A stretch of DNA of 64,000 bases from Bacteroidota bacterium (GTDB lineage: Bacteria; Bacteroidota; Bacteroidia; Bacteroidales; Bacteroidaceae): positions 5,653-69,652 of the forward strand of contig JAFABV010000095.1 of the NCBI GenBank assembly GCA_023425865.1, given 5' to 3'. The position numbers were made by a program, and so were the translations under genes. Within the stretch, counting starts at the first letter, position 1, and each line of letters opens with the position of its first letter. This document shows, piece by piece, positions 27,717-36,688 of the stretch. A model generated the notes under the pieces. It searched no databases. It saw only the letters and a program-made list of their open reading frames with translations, and had not been told where the DNA came from.

Positions 27717-28700
27717 ATGGATGTCGTCAGATTTCTTAAGAACTGGACCTTGCCGGTAGCCATGCTTACTGGTGTCTGCGTCTATTTGCTGTTCAGGTTC
27801 ATCCCTGCGCTCAGGCCCATTGGCGCATGGTACGAACCGTATAACGACAATGTGCTGCCCGACTTCATGTTTCTGATACTCTTCGTCACGTTCTGCAAGG
27901 TAGACTTCAGGAAGCTCAGGCTCGTGAAGTGGCACCTGTGGATCAGCCTGCAGCAAATCTTGTTCGTGCTGTTGCTCATCGGTCTCATCATGGGCTTTGG
28001 CCTCTCGGGCCACTCGTTGATCATGGTCGAGGCGGTGCTCGTCTGCATCATAGGTCCCTGTGCCTCTGCCGCTGCCGTCGTGACAGCCAAGTTAGGGGGC
28101 AGCTTAGAAGAGATGACCACGTTCACCTTTGTCTCCAACCTGATTTCGGCGATACTCATTCCCGTATGTTTCCCCTTGCTTCCCCAGACACAGGCCACGG
28201 GCGCTCCTGTGGGTGTACTCTCGCTCTTCGTGCAGATACTCTGCGAGGTGAGCGTCGTGCTGCTGTTGCCTATGTTGTTGGCTTATATCGTGAAGCACGG
28301 CTTCAAGCGTTTCCATCGCTGGATAGTGGGCATCAAAGACCTGAGCTATTACATGTGGGGCTGTTCGCTCGTTGTCGTCACGGGCACCACCGCCATGAAT
28401 ATCGCCGACGCGTGGAGCCACACTTCCGTCATCTTCTTGCTGTCCATCGCCTTCATGTCGCTCATACTCTGCATCGTGCAATTTGCCACCGGCCGCTTCA
28501 TCGGCCATTATTTCGACAAGAGCATCGAGGCCGGGCAGAGCCTCGGGCAAAAGAACACAGCCTTTGCCATCTGGGTCGCCACGGCGTTCCTCCACCCGCT
28601 GTCTTCGGTGGGGCCAGGTTGTTACATACTGTGGCAGAATATCATTAACTCCATCGAGATTTGGGCATTCAGCAAGCGTGGCCGTATCCATCATTCCTGA
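27717..28700 (+). CDS. BASS-like (bile acid:sodium symporter superfamily) membrane transporter
   Basis: 327 residues with about 9-10 hydrophobic helices spread over the chain, no signal peptide. Patterns such as GPCASAAAVVTAKLGGSLEEMTTFTFVSNL and the C-terminal GQKNTAFAIW plus PLSSVGPGCYILWQNI resemble BASS/auxin-efflux-type carriers with two inverted halves. The substrate is unknown; organic anions are usual for the fold. Starts at 27717 on account of the promoter position. Monocistronic between two divergent or separate units. Confidence 0.7.
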   Translation: MDVVRFLKNWTLPVAMLTGVCVYLLFRFIPALRPIGAWYEPYNDNVLPDFMFLILFVTFCKVDFRKLRLVKWHLWISLQQILFVLLLIGLIMGFGLSGHSLIMVEAVLVCIIGPCASAAAVVTAKLGGSLEEMTTFTFVSNLISAILIPVCFPLLPQTQATGAPVGVLSLFVQILCEVSVVLLLPMLLAYIVKHGFKRFHRWIVGIKDLSYYMWGCSLVVVTGTTAMNIADAWSHTSVIFLLSIAFMSLILCIVQFATGRFIGHYFDKSIEAGQSLGQKNTAFAIWVATAFLHPLSSVGPGCYILWQNIINSIEIWAFSKRGRIHHS

Positions 28701-28814
28701 TTGGCCGGCCTATGTTGTTTTCCCTCGGTCGCCATTCCATGTCGTTGCCTTGCGCTTCTGCGCTGTAGGCCTATGACAAAAGGCAGGTGCAAGGATGTTA
28801 ATTTCGCCTTTGTT

Positions 28815-28846
28815 TTTTGCTTTGTGGGTAATTATGGGTAATTTTG
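28815..28846 (+). promoter_or_regulatory. Promoter for phosphoethanolamine transferase gene
   Basis: TTTG at 28815-28818 and TAATTTTG at 28839-28846 are 20 bases apart, a full Bacteroidota promoter. The start codon is 24 bases further. Confidence 0.75.
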
Positions 28847-28870
28847 CAGCCGTTAACAAATAATAAGCCA

Positions 28871-30805
28871 ATGAGGATATTGAGGCGTGTGGCGCAGTTG
28901 GTACTGCAACCGGTTACTACGAATGCCGTGTTTTTCGTAACCATGTATATACTTGGCGTTCTGTGTGCCGTGCTCACGTTGCCCCACCATCGGAACGCGA
29001 GTCTGTATCCCCATCTTTTCCCCGAACTTTTTCTCGACGTATATCTTGCCTGCGTAGTGCTTACGGTGCTTCCCAAGAAGGTGCGCGTGTGGGTCAGACG
29101 GGTGCTCTATGTGGTGCTTTATGCCGTTGCCATTGTCGACGTATATTGTTTCTGGCAGTTTGAGTCTACCATCACCCCCACCATGCTGTTGCTTGTGGGC
29201 GAGACCGACAGCCGTGAGGCGGGCGACTTCCTTCGTTCTTACCTCTCTCCCGACGTGCTGTTTTCTCCCATCGGGTGGGTGATGCTATTGCTGTTGCTGC
29301 ATGTGGCATGGACCATGCGCCGCCGCGTGTGGGCGATGATGAGCTATCGCGCCCAAATGCTTCTCAGGGGGCGTCTTCACCGTCTGCAGCCTTTTCTCCT
29401 TTCACTTTCGCGCAACGCGCTGCTTGCCGCGGCCCTTCTTGGCATGGTGGCATGGGGTGTTGTCGCCAGCTGGAACAACAAGGTGGGCATGACGCGCCTG
29501 ATGACAGCGCCCACCATCGGCAGCGTGGAGCACATCCTTACCGAGAAAGACCATGCGGTGTTTTATCTGCCTATCTATCGCCTGGCGTTCAGCATTTACA
29601 GCAACAAGCTCGCTTCCGCGCAGATCGACCGTTGCATAGCCGCCGCTGAGAAGGTGACGGTAGACTCCTGTTCCTATCGTTCGCCCAACATCGTACTCAT
29701 CATTGGCGAGAGCTATGGCCGTGCGCACTCGCAGCAGTATGGTTACCGCATGAAGACAACACCGCTTCAGAAGCGCCGCGAGGCGAGCGGTCTGCTCACC
29801 AAGTACAGCGACGTGGTGAGCTGCTGGAACCTCACGAGCTTTGTCTTCAAGAACATCCTCTCCATGCATGTCATCGGCCAGAAGGGAGAGTGGTGCGACT
29901 ATCCGCTCTTCCCCGAGCTCTTCCGCAAGGCCGGTTACCGTGTCACCTTCCTTACCAACCAGTTCCTGCCCCAGGCCAAGGATGCCGTCTACGATTTCTC
30001 GGGCGGCTTCTTCCTCAACAATCCCACGCTCAACGAGGCGTTGTTCGATACCCGCAATACCTCGCTGCATCGCTTTGACGACGGACTGTTGAAAGACTAC
30101 GACAATTTCCTCAAGGCCGGCGACATCAAGATAGGCGCCAAGAAGGGCGAGCGCGCTGACACCAACCGCAACCTCATCATCTTCCACCTCATCGGGCAGC
30201 ACGTCAGCTATCGCACACGCTATCCCAAGGACCGTGGCGTCTTCAAGGCCGACGACTACGCCGACTGGCGCCCCGACTTGACGCCCAAGAAGCGGGGCGT
30301 ACTGGCCGACTACGACAATGCCGTACACTATAACGACTCTATCGTAGACGCCATCATCCGCAGGTTTGAAAACGAGGAGGCCATTGTCATCTATATGCCC
30401 GACCATGGTGAAGAGTGCTACGAGCCCGGCCGCGACTTCTTCTGTCGCAACCACAGCGCCGCCGTAGACTGGGATTTGGCCCGTTATGAGTTTGAGGTGC
30501 CCTTCTGGATATGGACCTCGCACAAGTATGCCGTGCGCCACCCCGAGGTGTTCAAGGCCGTGAAAGACGCCAAGGACCGCAGGTTTATGACCGACGCGCT
30601 GCCCCATCTGATGACATGGCTGGCAGGCATATCGACGAAAGATTACCACGACGAGTACAATATTCTATCGCCCAACTACAATGAGACGCGGCCGCGCATA
30701 CTCAAAAACTCGGCCGACTACGACAAGCTCCGCGAGGCCGAGTGGCAACGACAGGCCGCAAAGAGAGAGAAAGACAAGCAGAAAATAAACACCAACTGGA
30801 AATAG
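28871..30805 (+). CDS. Phosphoethanolamine transferase (EptA-like sulfatase-fold enzyme)
   Basis: 644 residues. Five membrane helices at the N-terminus (about 15-205) followed by a periplasmic sulfatase-fold domain (about 270-620). Metal and active-site residues: Glu280 in LIIGESYGRAH, likely nucleophile Thr322 in CWNLTSF, and MPDHGEECYE with metal ligands. Such enzymes move phosphoethanolamine from phosphatidylethanolamine to lipid A or other surface glycans and can lower polymyxin sensitivity. The acyltransferase genes follow within 2-12 bases. The C-terminus is very rich in Lys and Arg. Confidence 0.87.
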   Translation: MRILRRVAQLVLQPVTTNAVFFVTMYILGVLCAVLTLPHHRNASLYPHLFPELFLDVYLACVVLTVLPKKVRVWVRRVLYVVLYAVAIVDVYCFWQFESTITPTMLLLVGETDSREAGDFLRSYLSPDVLFSPIGWVMLLLLLHVAWTMRRRVWAMMSYRAQMLLRGRLHRLQPFLLSLSRNALLAAALLGMVAWGVVASWNNKVGMTRLMTAPTIGSVEHILTEKDHAVFYLPIYRLAFSIYSNKLASAQIDRCIAAAEKVTVDSCSYRSPNIVLIIGESYGRAHSQQYGYRMKTTPLQKRREASGLLTKYSDVVSCWNLTSFVFKNILSMHVIGQKGEWCDYPLFPELFRKAGYRVTFLTNQFLPQAKDAVYDFSGGFFLNNPTLNEALFDTRNTSLHRFDDGLLKDYDNFLKAGDIKIGAKKGERADTNRNLIIFHLIGQHVSYRTRYPKDRGVFKADDYADWRPDLTPKKRGVLADYDNAVHYNDSIVDAIIRRFENEEAIVIYMPDHGEECYEPGRDFFCRNHSAAVDWDLARYEFEVPFWIWTSHKYAVRHPEVFKAVKDAKDRRFMTDALPHLMTWLAGISTKDYHDEYNILSPNYNETRPRILKNSADYDKLREAEWQRQAAKREKDKQKINTNWK

Positions 30806-30807
30806 AC

Positions 30808-31914
30808 ATGGAAATCAGGCTCAATCAGGAACTGCTCACCCGGGCCGAGTGCGACGCTCTGCGTGGCCTTGCCATCTTAGGCATATTCCTGCACAACTAC
30901 TGCCACTGGCTCAATCCTATCGTCAAGGAGAACGAATATCAATATTTCCAGCACAACGTAGACTGGTTTGCGCAGGTCATGAATCCTCCCGGTGAGTACT
31001 TCATCCTGCACATCCTTTCCTATTTTGGTCATTACGGTGTGCCCATCTTCCTGTTCCTGAGCGCCTTTGGCTTAGAGCGCAAGTATGGTTCGTTGCCCCT
31101 CTCACAGCCGGCTCCCAAGCGGTTGGGTTTCATACGCTACCATTTTCTCAAGCTTTTCAAGATGATGGTGGTAGGCTTCATCTGTTTTACGATTATCGAC
31201 GCCATCACCCCTGGCCGATGGAATTATACCGTGTTGCAGATTGTTGCCCAGTTGGGTATGTTCAATAATCTGCTGCCTAATCCCGACCGTAACATCTGGC
31301 CCGGCCCTTACTGGTATTTCGGCCTGATGCTGCAGCTCTACATCGTCTACCGTTTGCTGCTCTATCGTCGCCATTGGGCATGGACCGTGGGGCTCATGCT
31401 TCTCTGCACGTTGCCGCAGTTGATGATGGACCCCGAGGGCGAGTGGCTTAACCGTTACCGCTACAACTTCATGGGTGGCATGCTGCCCTTTGGCCTCGGA
31501 TTGCTGTTCGCGCGCTATGGCGAGCGGGTCATCCTGTTGAGTCTCAACGGTCTGGGCATATTCGTCTCCTTCGTCTTCTGTTCGTTTCTCGTCATGAGCA
31601 TGGGCAGCAACTTCTATTTATGGAGCTTCGTGCCAGCGATGATCTGTTTGGCGTCCATCTATTTCATCAAGCTGTTCCAGGTCTTTGCCAGTCAGCCCCT
31701 CGTGTCGCGGCTCTTTGGTTGGCTGCGGTGGATGGGCAGTATATCGGCCGCGCTGTTTGTCATTCATCCGGTGCTGCGCAAGGTGTTCATCCCCATCTCT
31801 CGTCAGGGCGATGTCTATACCGGGCTGCTGCTCTACGTCGTGGCCAGCCTCGGGGCGGCATGGCTCATCCGTGAGGTCATGAAGAAGATACCCAACCCCA
31901 AGCTCAACGCATAA
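30808..31914 (+). CDS. Acyltransferase 3 family membrane protein
   Basis: 368 residues, about ten membrane helices. Begins with a cytoplasmic stretch and ECDALRGLAILGIFLHNYCHW (20-40), a variant of the family's R-G-x-A..H motif where the His is catalytic. Family members O-acylate sugars at the inner membrane. The start codon lies 2 bases after the previous stop, so the in-frame Met inside that gene is rejected. The acceptor is unknown; the envelope-glycan surroundings fit. Confidence 0.85.
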   Translation: MEIRLNQELLTRAECDALRGLAILGIFLHNYCHWLNPIVKENEYQYFQHNVDWFAQVMNPPGEYFILHILSYFGHYGVPIFLFLSAFGLERKYGSLPLSQPAPKRLGFIRYHFLKLFKMMVVGFICFTIIDAITPGRWNYTVLQIVAQLGMFNNLLPNPDRNIWPGPYWYFGLMLQLYIVYRLLLYRRHWAWTVGLMLLCTLPQLMMDPEGEWLNRYRYNFMGGMLPFGLGLLFARYGERVILLSLNGLGIFVSFVFCSFLVMSMGSNFYLWSFVPAMICLASIYFIKLFQVFASQPLVSRLFGWLRWMGSISAALFVIHPVLRKVFIPISRQGDVYTGLLLYVVASLGAAWLIREVMKKIPNPKLNA

Positions 31915-31925
31915 GTCCTGTCACC

Positions 31926-32945
31926 ATGGAGACAAAGTCACCATACATTCCTGATATCGAACTGACCAATATCAGCCGCTTTCGTGGCGAGCTGATGGGA
32001 GCCGCCATGCTCTTCATCATACTCTTTCACGTAGACCTCGACCGGTGGGATTACTTTTTCGGCCTTCGCCGCATGGGCAATATCGGTGTCGACATCTTCT
32101 TCTTCCTGAGTGGTGTGGGGCTGTGGTTCTCGTGGGTCAAGAGCCAAGACTGGCGTAAGTTTTACAAGCGCCGTTTCGTGCGCATTTATCCGGCATGGCT
32201 CATCATCGCCTGTTTGTATTACATTCCCCGTTTTCGTGGGGGCGACATGATGGCGTGGGTCGACCTGGTGGGCGACATCACCATCAACTGGGACTTCTGG
32301 TTGCACGATGAGCTGACGTTCTGGTACATTCCCGCCACCATGATGCTTTATCTCTTTGCCCCGCCTTATATGGAGCTTATCCGCCGCCACCCGGTCTACC
32401 GGTGGCTGCCGGTGGTGATGGTCATGTGGTGCATACTGGTGCAGTGGGTCACGCCCATCCACCAGGTAGTGGGCCATCTGGAGATATTCTGGAGCCGTGT
32501 GCCCATCTTCTTCATTGGCATCAACATGGGCGAGATGGTACGCCGTAAGGATACCGTCGATGGCACCGGCATCTGGATGATCATCCTGATGTTTGTCATG
32601 TCATTGGCTTCGAGTCTTTTTCTTGAGCAGGTGCGCCATGGCGAGTTTCCGCTCTTCATCGAGCGCATGCTCTATATTCCGCTCACCGTCACCTCGGTGA
32701 TGCTGCTCAACCGCGTCTTCCGGCGTATGCCCGACCGTGCCAACCGTCTCTTCAGACTCGTGGGCGCGCTGAGCCTTGAGTGCTATCTCATACACATCCA
32801 CTTTGTGTTGGTCTACATCCCCCACGACTGGAGCTACTGGCCCACCTTCTGCTGTTGCCTCATAGCCACCCTGCCCTTGGCCTGGATACTCCATAAGGTG
32901 GCCACGGCCATCGCCGACCAACTGAGCAAAACCTTGTCATTATGA
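31926..32945 (+). CDS. Second acyltransferase 3 family membrane protein
   Basis: 339 residues, about ten membrane helices. ISRFRGELMGAAMLFIILFHVDLDRW (17-42) carries the family Arg and His. Distant from the preceding acyltransferase in sequence, so not a recent duplicate. It is 11 bases after it and overlaps the next gene by 4 bases (ATGA), a sign of tight translational coupling to the phosphoribosyltransferase. Confidence 0.85.
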   Translation: METKSPYIPDIELTNISRFRGELMGAAMLFIILFHVDLDRWDYFFGLRRMGNIGVDIFFFLSGVGLWFSWVKSQDWRKFYKRRFVRIYPAWLIIACLYYIPRFRGGDMMAWVDLVGDITINWDFWLHDELTFWYIPATMMLYLFAPPYMELIRRHPVYRWLPVVMVMWCILVQWVTPIHQVVGHLEIFWSRVPIFFIGINMGEMVRRKDTVDGTGIWMIILMFVMSLASSLFLEQVRHGEFPLFIERMLYIPLTVTSVMLLNRVFRRMPDRANRLFRLVGALSLECYLIHIHFVLVYIPHDWSYWPTFCCCLIATLPLAWILHKVATAIADQLSKTLSL

Positions 32946-33868
32946 AACATCTTCTGCGCCTGGTTCGCCCCTCCCAGTGGACCAAAAATGTATTTGTATT
33001 CGGTCCTGTCGTCTTTGGCGGTGCCTTGTTTCGTGGCGAGGCCCTGTGCCAGGCCGCACTGGCCTTCGTGGCCTTTAGCCTGGCGGCGTCGAGCATCTAC
33101 TGCTTCAACGACATCAACGACGTGGCCGACGATATGCGCCATCCGGAGAAACGCCATCGCCCCATCGCCTCGGGCGCCGTCACCATTGCCCAGGCCTATG
33201 GGCTGATGGCAGGCCTTTTTGTGCTTTCCATGCTGGTGTGCGTCTGGCAGGCCCTGCTGTCGTCTCACGCCGCCGGAGAGTCGCCCTCGTCGGTGGTCGA
33301 CTCTCCCGCCTTCGGCATGGGCGGTGTCATTCTGTTTTATTGGTTGCTGAACCTGGCTTATACCGCGCGCCTCAAGCAGTATGCCATTATCGATGTCTGC
33401 ATCGTAGCCACAGGCTTCGTGCTGCGCCTCTTGGCGGGTGGCATGGCCACGGGCATCACATTGAGCAAGTGGATTGTGCTCATGACCTTTCTCCTCACCC
33501 TGTTCATGGGCTTTGCCAAACGCCGCGACGACGTGCTGCGCATGGAGAAGACGGGCGAGGCGCCGCGCCGCAACACCAGCAGCTACAACATGACCTTCAT
33601 CAATCAGGCCATCACCATCACCGCCGCCGTCACCCTGGTGTGCTACATCATGTACACGGTGAGCCCCGAGGTGGTAAGCCAGTTTCATACCGACTACCTC
33701 TATCTCACCAGCGTCTTTGTCTTGCTGGGCCTGTTGCGCTACATACAGATTGCCGTGGTGCAGGGCAAGAGCGGCAATCCCACCAAGGTGATGATACACG
33801 ACCGCTTTATACAGTTAGACGTGCTGGCATGGCTTCTCACCTTTATCTTTATCATCTATGTGTGGTAA
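32942..33868 (+). CDS. Decaprenyl-phosphate phosphoribosyltransferase-like UbiA protein
   Basis: 308 residues, UbiA prenyltransferase fold with about nine membrane helices. First Asp-rich motif NDINDVADD (56-64) followed by HPEKRHRPIASG (67-78) fits the group that joins polyprenyl phosphate to PRPP, making polyprenyl-phosphoryl-5-phosphoribose (Rv3806c in mycobacteria, NoeC-like). The second motif lies around KRRDDVL. The next gene encodes a HAD phosphatase overlapping by 11 bases, as expected for removal of the 5-phosphate. It supplies lipid-linked ribofuranose or, with epimerases, arabinofuranose. Confidence 0.88.
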   Translation: MKHLLRLVRPSQWTKNVFVFGPVVFGGALFRGEALCQAALAFVAFSLAASSIYCFNDINDVADDMRHPEKRHRPIASGAVTIAQAYGLMAGLFVLSMLVCVWQALLSSHAAGESPSSVVDSPAFGMGGVILFYWLLNLAYTARLKQYAIIDVCIVATGFVLRLLAGGMATGITLSKWIVLMTFLLTLFMGFAKRRDDVLRMEKTGEAPRRNTSSYNMTFINQAITITAAVTLVCYIMYTVSPEVVSQFHTDYLYLTSVFVLLGLLRYIQIAVVQGKSGNPTKVMIHDRFIQLDVLAWLLTFIFIIYVW

Positions 33869-34481
33869 GGTGCATCTCTTCGATTTCGACGGTACGCTCA
33901 CCACTGCCGACACGCTGCTGGCCTTTGTGGCTTTTGCCCGTGGGCGAGGCGCCTTGGTGGGCGGACTGCTGCGTTTCGCTCCGCTGCTGGTGCTCATGAA
34001 GCTGCGCCTTTATGCCAACTATCGTGTCAAGCAGAAGTTTTTTTCCCATTATTTCAAGGGCATGACCCTTGAGCGGTTTGATACCCTGTGCCGCGACTTC
34101 GCGGCTTCCCACCGTCACCTGCTGCGTCCCGAGGGCATCGACACGCTCGACCGGGCGCTGCGCCAGGGCTGCCTGGTGTTGGTGGTGAGTGCCAGCGTAG
34201 ACAACTGGGTGGCGCCCTTCTTCGACTCGTGGTTGTCGCGGCAGCCTCACGACGCACCCCGTCTGCAGGTGCTCGGCACACAGGTAGAAGTGGCCGACGG
34301 CAAGCTCACCGGGCGGTTTCTCACGCCCAACTGCTACGGCGCCGAGAAGGTAAACCGTGTCAAGGCGGTGCTCACTCGTCCCCGCGCCGAATATGATATT
34401 GATGCCTACGGCGACAGTCGGGGCGATAAAGAAATGCTGGCTTATGCCGACCGAGCACATTACCAACCCTTCAGGCACTGA
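33858..34481 (+). CDS. HAD-IB family phosphatase, probable polyprenyl-phosphoribose phosphatase
   Basis: 207 residues. Motif I DFDGTLTTAD (DxDGT; residues 9-18), motif II with VVSAS, and motif III/IV YGDSRGDKEML are intact. The hydrophobic stretch around 34-53 may touch the membrane. It overlaps the UbiA gene by 11 bases and the GtrA gene by 38, so the three are translated together. In mycobacteria Rv3807c has been proposed for the same dephosphorylation. The substrate here is inferred from neighbours only. Confidence 0.85.
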   Translation: MCGKVHLFDFDGTLTTADTLLAFVAFARGRGALVGGLLRFAPLLVLMKLRLYANYRVKQKFFSHYFKGMTLERFDTLCRDFAASHRHLLRPEGIDTLDRALRQGCLVLVVSASVDNWVAPFFDSWLSRQPHDAPRLQVLGTQVEVADGKLTGRFLTPNCYGAEKVNRVKAVLTRPRAEYDIDAYGDSRGDKEMLAYADRAHYQPFRH

Positions 34482-34866
34482 CCGTCGTGCCCGCCTCTTC
34501 GAGGTGCTGCGGTTTGGCGTCGTAGGTGTCACCGCCACCGCCATACAGTATGGCGTCTACCTGCTGTGTCTCAGGTGGATGGGCGCCGGCGTGGCCAATA
34601 CGGTTGGCTATGCCGTCAGCTTCGTCTTCAACTTCTTCGCCACCACCTTCTTCACTTTCCGGGTGAAGGCCAATGCGCGGCGGGGCGCAGGCTTCGCGCT
34701 GAGCCATTTGGTCAATTACCTGCTCCAGATGTCTACCCTCGCGTGCTTTATCTGGTTGGGCGTGCCCAAGCCTTGGGCGCCTGTGCCCATGTTTGCCATT
34801 TGCGTACCCGTCAATTTTCTTTTGGTACGCCATTTCATGAGGCCGCGCCGAGGGCTCTTTCTGTGA
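34444..34866 (+). CDS. GtrA family small membrane protein (lipid-sugar flippase/anchor)
   Basis: 140 residues with four membrane helices: LFEVLRFGVVGVTATAIQYGVY begins the first, and the family phrase VANTVGYAVSFVFNFF follows. GtrA proteins are linked to flipping or handling of polyprenyl-phosphate sugars (Rv3789 in the mycobacterial arabinofuranose pathway). ATG at 34444 is chosen since the first in-frame Met (34357) would add 29 hydrophilic residues deep inside the HAD gene. It ends the UbiA-HAD-GtrA unit. Confidence 0.85.
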   Translation: MPTEHITNPSGTDRRARLFEVLRFGVVGVTATAIQYGVYLLCLRWMGAGVANTVGYAVSFVFNFFATTFFTFRVKANARRGAGFALSHLVNYLLQMSTLACFIWLGVPKPWAPVPMFAICVPVNFLLVRHFMRPRRGLFL

Positions 34867-34941
34867 TCTTCTCCAGCCCTCATGACTGCTCTCAGCGGCG
34901 TTGAGGCCGCATGTCTCACCCTTTCTGCTTTGATACTTCGG

Positions 34942-35045
34942 GTAAAACCATCCCATGATTCTATATGAAACCATCGGATAATTCTATATGAAATCATCGG
35001 ATAATTCTATATGAAACCATCGGATCATTTTATATAGAACCATTT
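34942..35045 (+). repeat. 23-bp tandem repeat array 2
   Basis: Four to five units of the 23-base repeat (starts at 34959, 34982, 35005 and 35028, a partial one before), unit about TTCTATATGAAACCATCGG plus ATAA. It fills most of the 355-base gap 34867-35221 between the GtrA gene and the promoter of the first membrane paralogue. No gene is seen in the gap. Confidence 0.9.
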
Positions 35046-35153
35046 GTGCTGCGATACGGAAGTGCCGGATGGTTTGGGTGGAGCGCTGCCGCCGTGAAGC
35101 GGTGGCGGTGTGGCGTGAAGGTGTTGAAGATGAGAGCAAAAAGTAGCTTAAAT

Positions 35154-35185
35154 CTTGCCGCATGGTGTATTTTTTGGTACTTTTG
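35154..35185 (+). promoter_or_regulatory. Promoter for first membrane paralogue
   Basis: CTTG (35154-35157), 20 bases, TACTTTTG (35178-35185), 36 bases before the ATG at 35222. Supports that start over the in-frame Met at 35162. Confidence 0.65.
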
Positions 35186-35221
35186 CATTTTTCTACACAC
35201 AACCTTCACGGTGAGTTTACT

Positions 35222-36670
35222 ATGCGACAAGTCGTCAAAGACATATTCAGTATATTCAAGGTAAGGCGCGAGGAGCGCTGGGTGGCATGTGGCGCGTTGC
35301 TTTACACGCTGGTGCTCAATGCCCTGGTGGTGGCGCGCTATGCCGAGCAGTTTGTGGTGCCTTCAGACCATTATCACAAGCTGTTTGTGCGCACGTTTCA
35401 TATCTCAGGCTTCGACCCACTGACCTATGCTGTCGTTTCGCAGTGGAGCACGGCGTACAACATCTATCGCCATCCGTTATTGGCCTTCATGATGTGGCCG
35501 CTGAGCCAGCTCAACCAACTCATCATCATGGCCACAGGCTACAATGGCGTGCAACTGTTGGTGGCGGCCCTGCTGGTGTGTTGTGCCTTCTACGCCTGCC
35601 TGCTGCTCTGCCGCATATTCCGCGAAATCGTGGGGTTGGGGCAGTGGGACGCCGCATTGCTCGGTGCCCTGACCTACAGTTTTGCCTTTGTGATGCTCTC
35701 GGCCTGCGTGCCCGACCATTTCATGCTGTCGATGCTGATGCTGTTGCTCACGCTTTACGTGTCGGGACGCAAGATGCGGCAGGGCAAGGCCATGACCCTT
35801 GGCGAGTCGGCGGCGCTCTTCTTTCTCACTGCCGGCATATCGCTCAACAACGGCATCAAGGTGCTCATGGCCAATCTCTTTGTCAACGGGTGCCGCTTCT
35901 GGCGGCCGCGCCACCTGCTGTTGGCCGTGGTGGTGCCTTGTGCCCTGATCTGGGGCGTGGCGCGCGCCGAGTGGCATTACTATGAGCGACCCAACTACAT
36001 AGCGCGCCAGCAGAAAAAGGCGGAGGCCGAACAGAAGCGCAAAGACCGCGTTGCCTATGCCTTTCGCGACACCACGCGGCTTCGCGACGAGGCTGCCATA
36101 CGCGCAGGCATCGACAGTGCCATTGCCCGGCATGAGGCGGCACGCAAGGCCAAGGAGGCCAAGAAGGCGTGGCGTAAGAACATTGGCAAGCCCATCGCGA
36201 AAGGAGAATTTACGCAGTGGACCGACATCACCACGCCGCGCTGGGCTTCGGCCGTGGAGAATCTGATGGGGGAGTCCATACAGTTGCACCAAGACCATCT
36301 GCTCGAAGACAACCTCACACGCCGCCCGGTCATCGTCACCTATCGTTATGCCATCAACTACGCGGTGGAGCTTTGCCTCGCGCTGCTCATCCTTGCCGGC
36401 GTGTGGTATGGGAGGCGAAGCAGGTTTCTGTGGCTTGCGATGAGTTTCTTGGGGTTCGACCTGTTCATTCACATGGTATTGGGATTCGGCATCAACGAGG
36501 TCTACATCATGTCGGCACACTGGCTATTCTGTTTTACCATAGCCATAGCCTATGTGTTCAGACGATGGCAGCACACGCGTCTGCACACCCCGCTGAGACT
36601 TCTTGCCACGACGCTCACACTCTTTCTCATGGCGTGGAACTGGTGGCTGTTGGTAGACTATCTGTATTAA
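35222..36670 (+). CDS. Multi-pass membrane protein, paralogue 1 (GT-C-like or DUF6080-like)
   Basis: 482 residues, about ten membrane helices. No certain family; the build (helix, then a loop with HISGFDPLTYAV and YRHPLLAF, and a large final loop) recalls GT-C glycosyltransferases that use polyprenyl-phosphate sugars. Motifs shared with the genes at 36689 and 39261: GFDP, RHPL, VPDHFMLSM, NGIKVLMANLFVNG, MGESIQLHQDH, and FGINEVYIMSAHW. A long charged, helix-forming insert (about 265-340, rich in Lys, Arg, Ala, Glu) lies between helices and is absent in paralogue 2. It belongs to the envelope block after the UbiA-HAD-GtrA genes. Confidence 0.72.
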   Translation: MRQVVKDIFSIFKVRREERWVACGALLYTLVLNALVVARYAEQFVVPSDHYHKLFVRTFHISGFDPLTYAVVSQWSTAYNIYRHPLLAFMMWPLSQLNQLIIMATGYNGVQLLVAALLVCCAFYACLLLCRIFREIVGLGQWDAALLGALTYSFAFVMLSACVPDHFMLSMLMLLLTLYVSGRKMRQGKAMTLGESAALFFLTAGISLNNGIKVLMANLFVNGCRFWRPRHLLLAVVVPCALIWGVARAEWHYYERPNYIARQQKKAEAEQKRKDRVAYAFRDTTRLRDEAAIRAGIDSAIARHEAARKAKEAKKAWRKNIGKPIAKGEFTQWTDITTPRWASAVENLMGESIQLHQDHLLEDNLTRRPVIVTYRYAINYAVELCLALLILAGVWYGRRSRFLWLAMSFLGFDLFIHMVLGFGINEVYIMSAHWLFCFTIAIAYVFRRWQHTRLHTPLRLLATTLTLFLMAWNWWLLVDYLY

Positions 36671-36688
36671 TGCCCTGAAGCGAAGCGT

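Noticed and set aside
34942..35045. Possible CRISPR array
   Set aside because: Units follow each other directly without unique spacers, and no cas gene is present; the same holds for the arrays at 9471 and 60478 and for the heptamer arrays.
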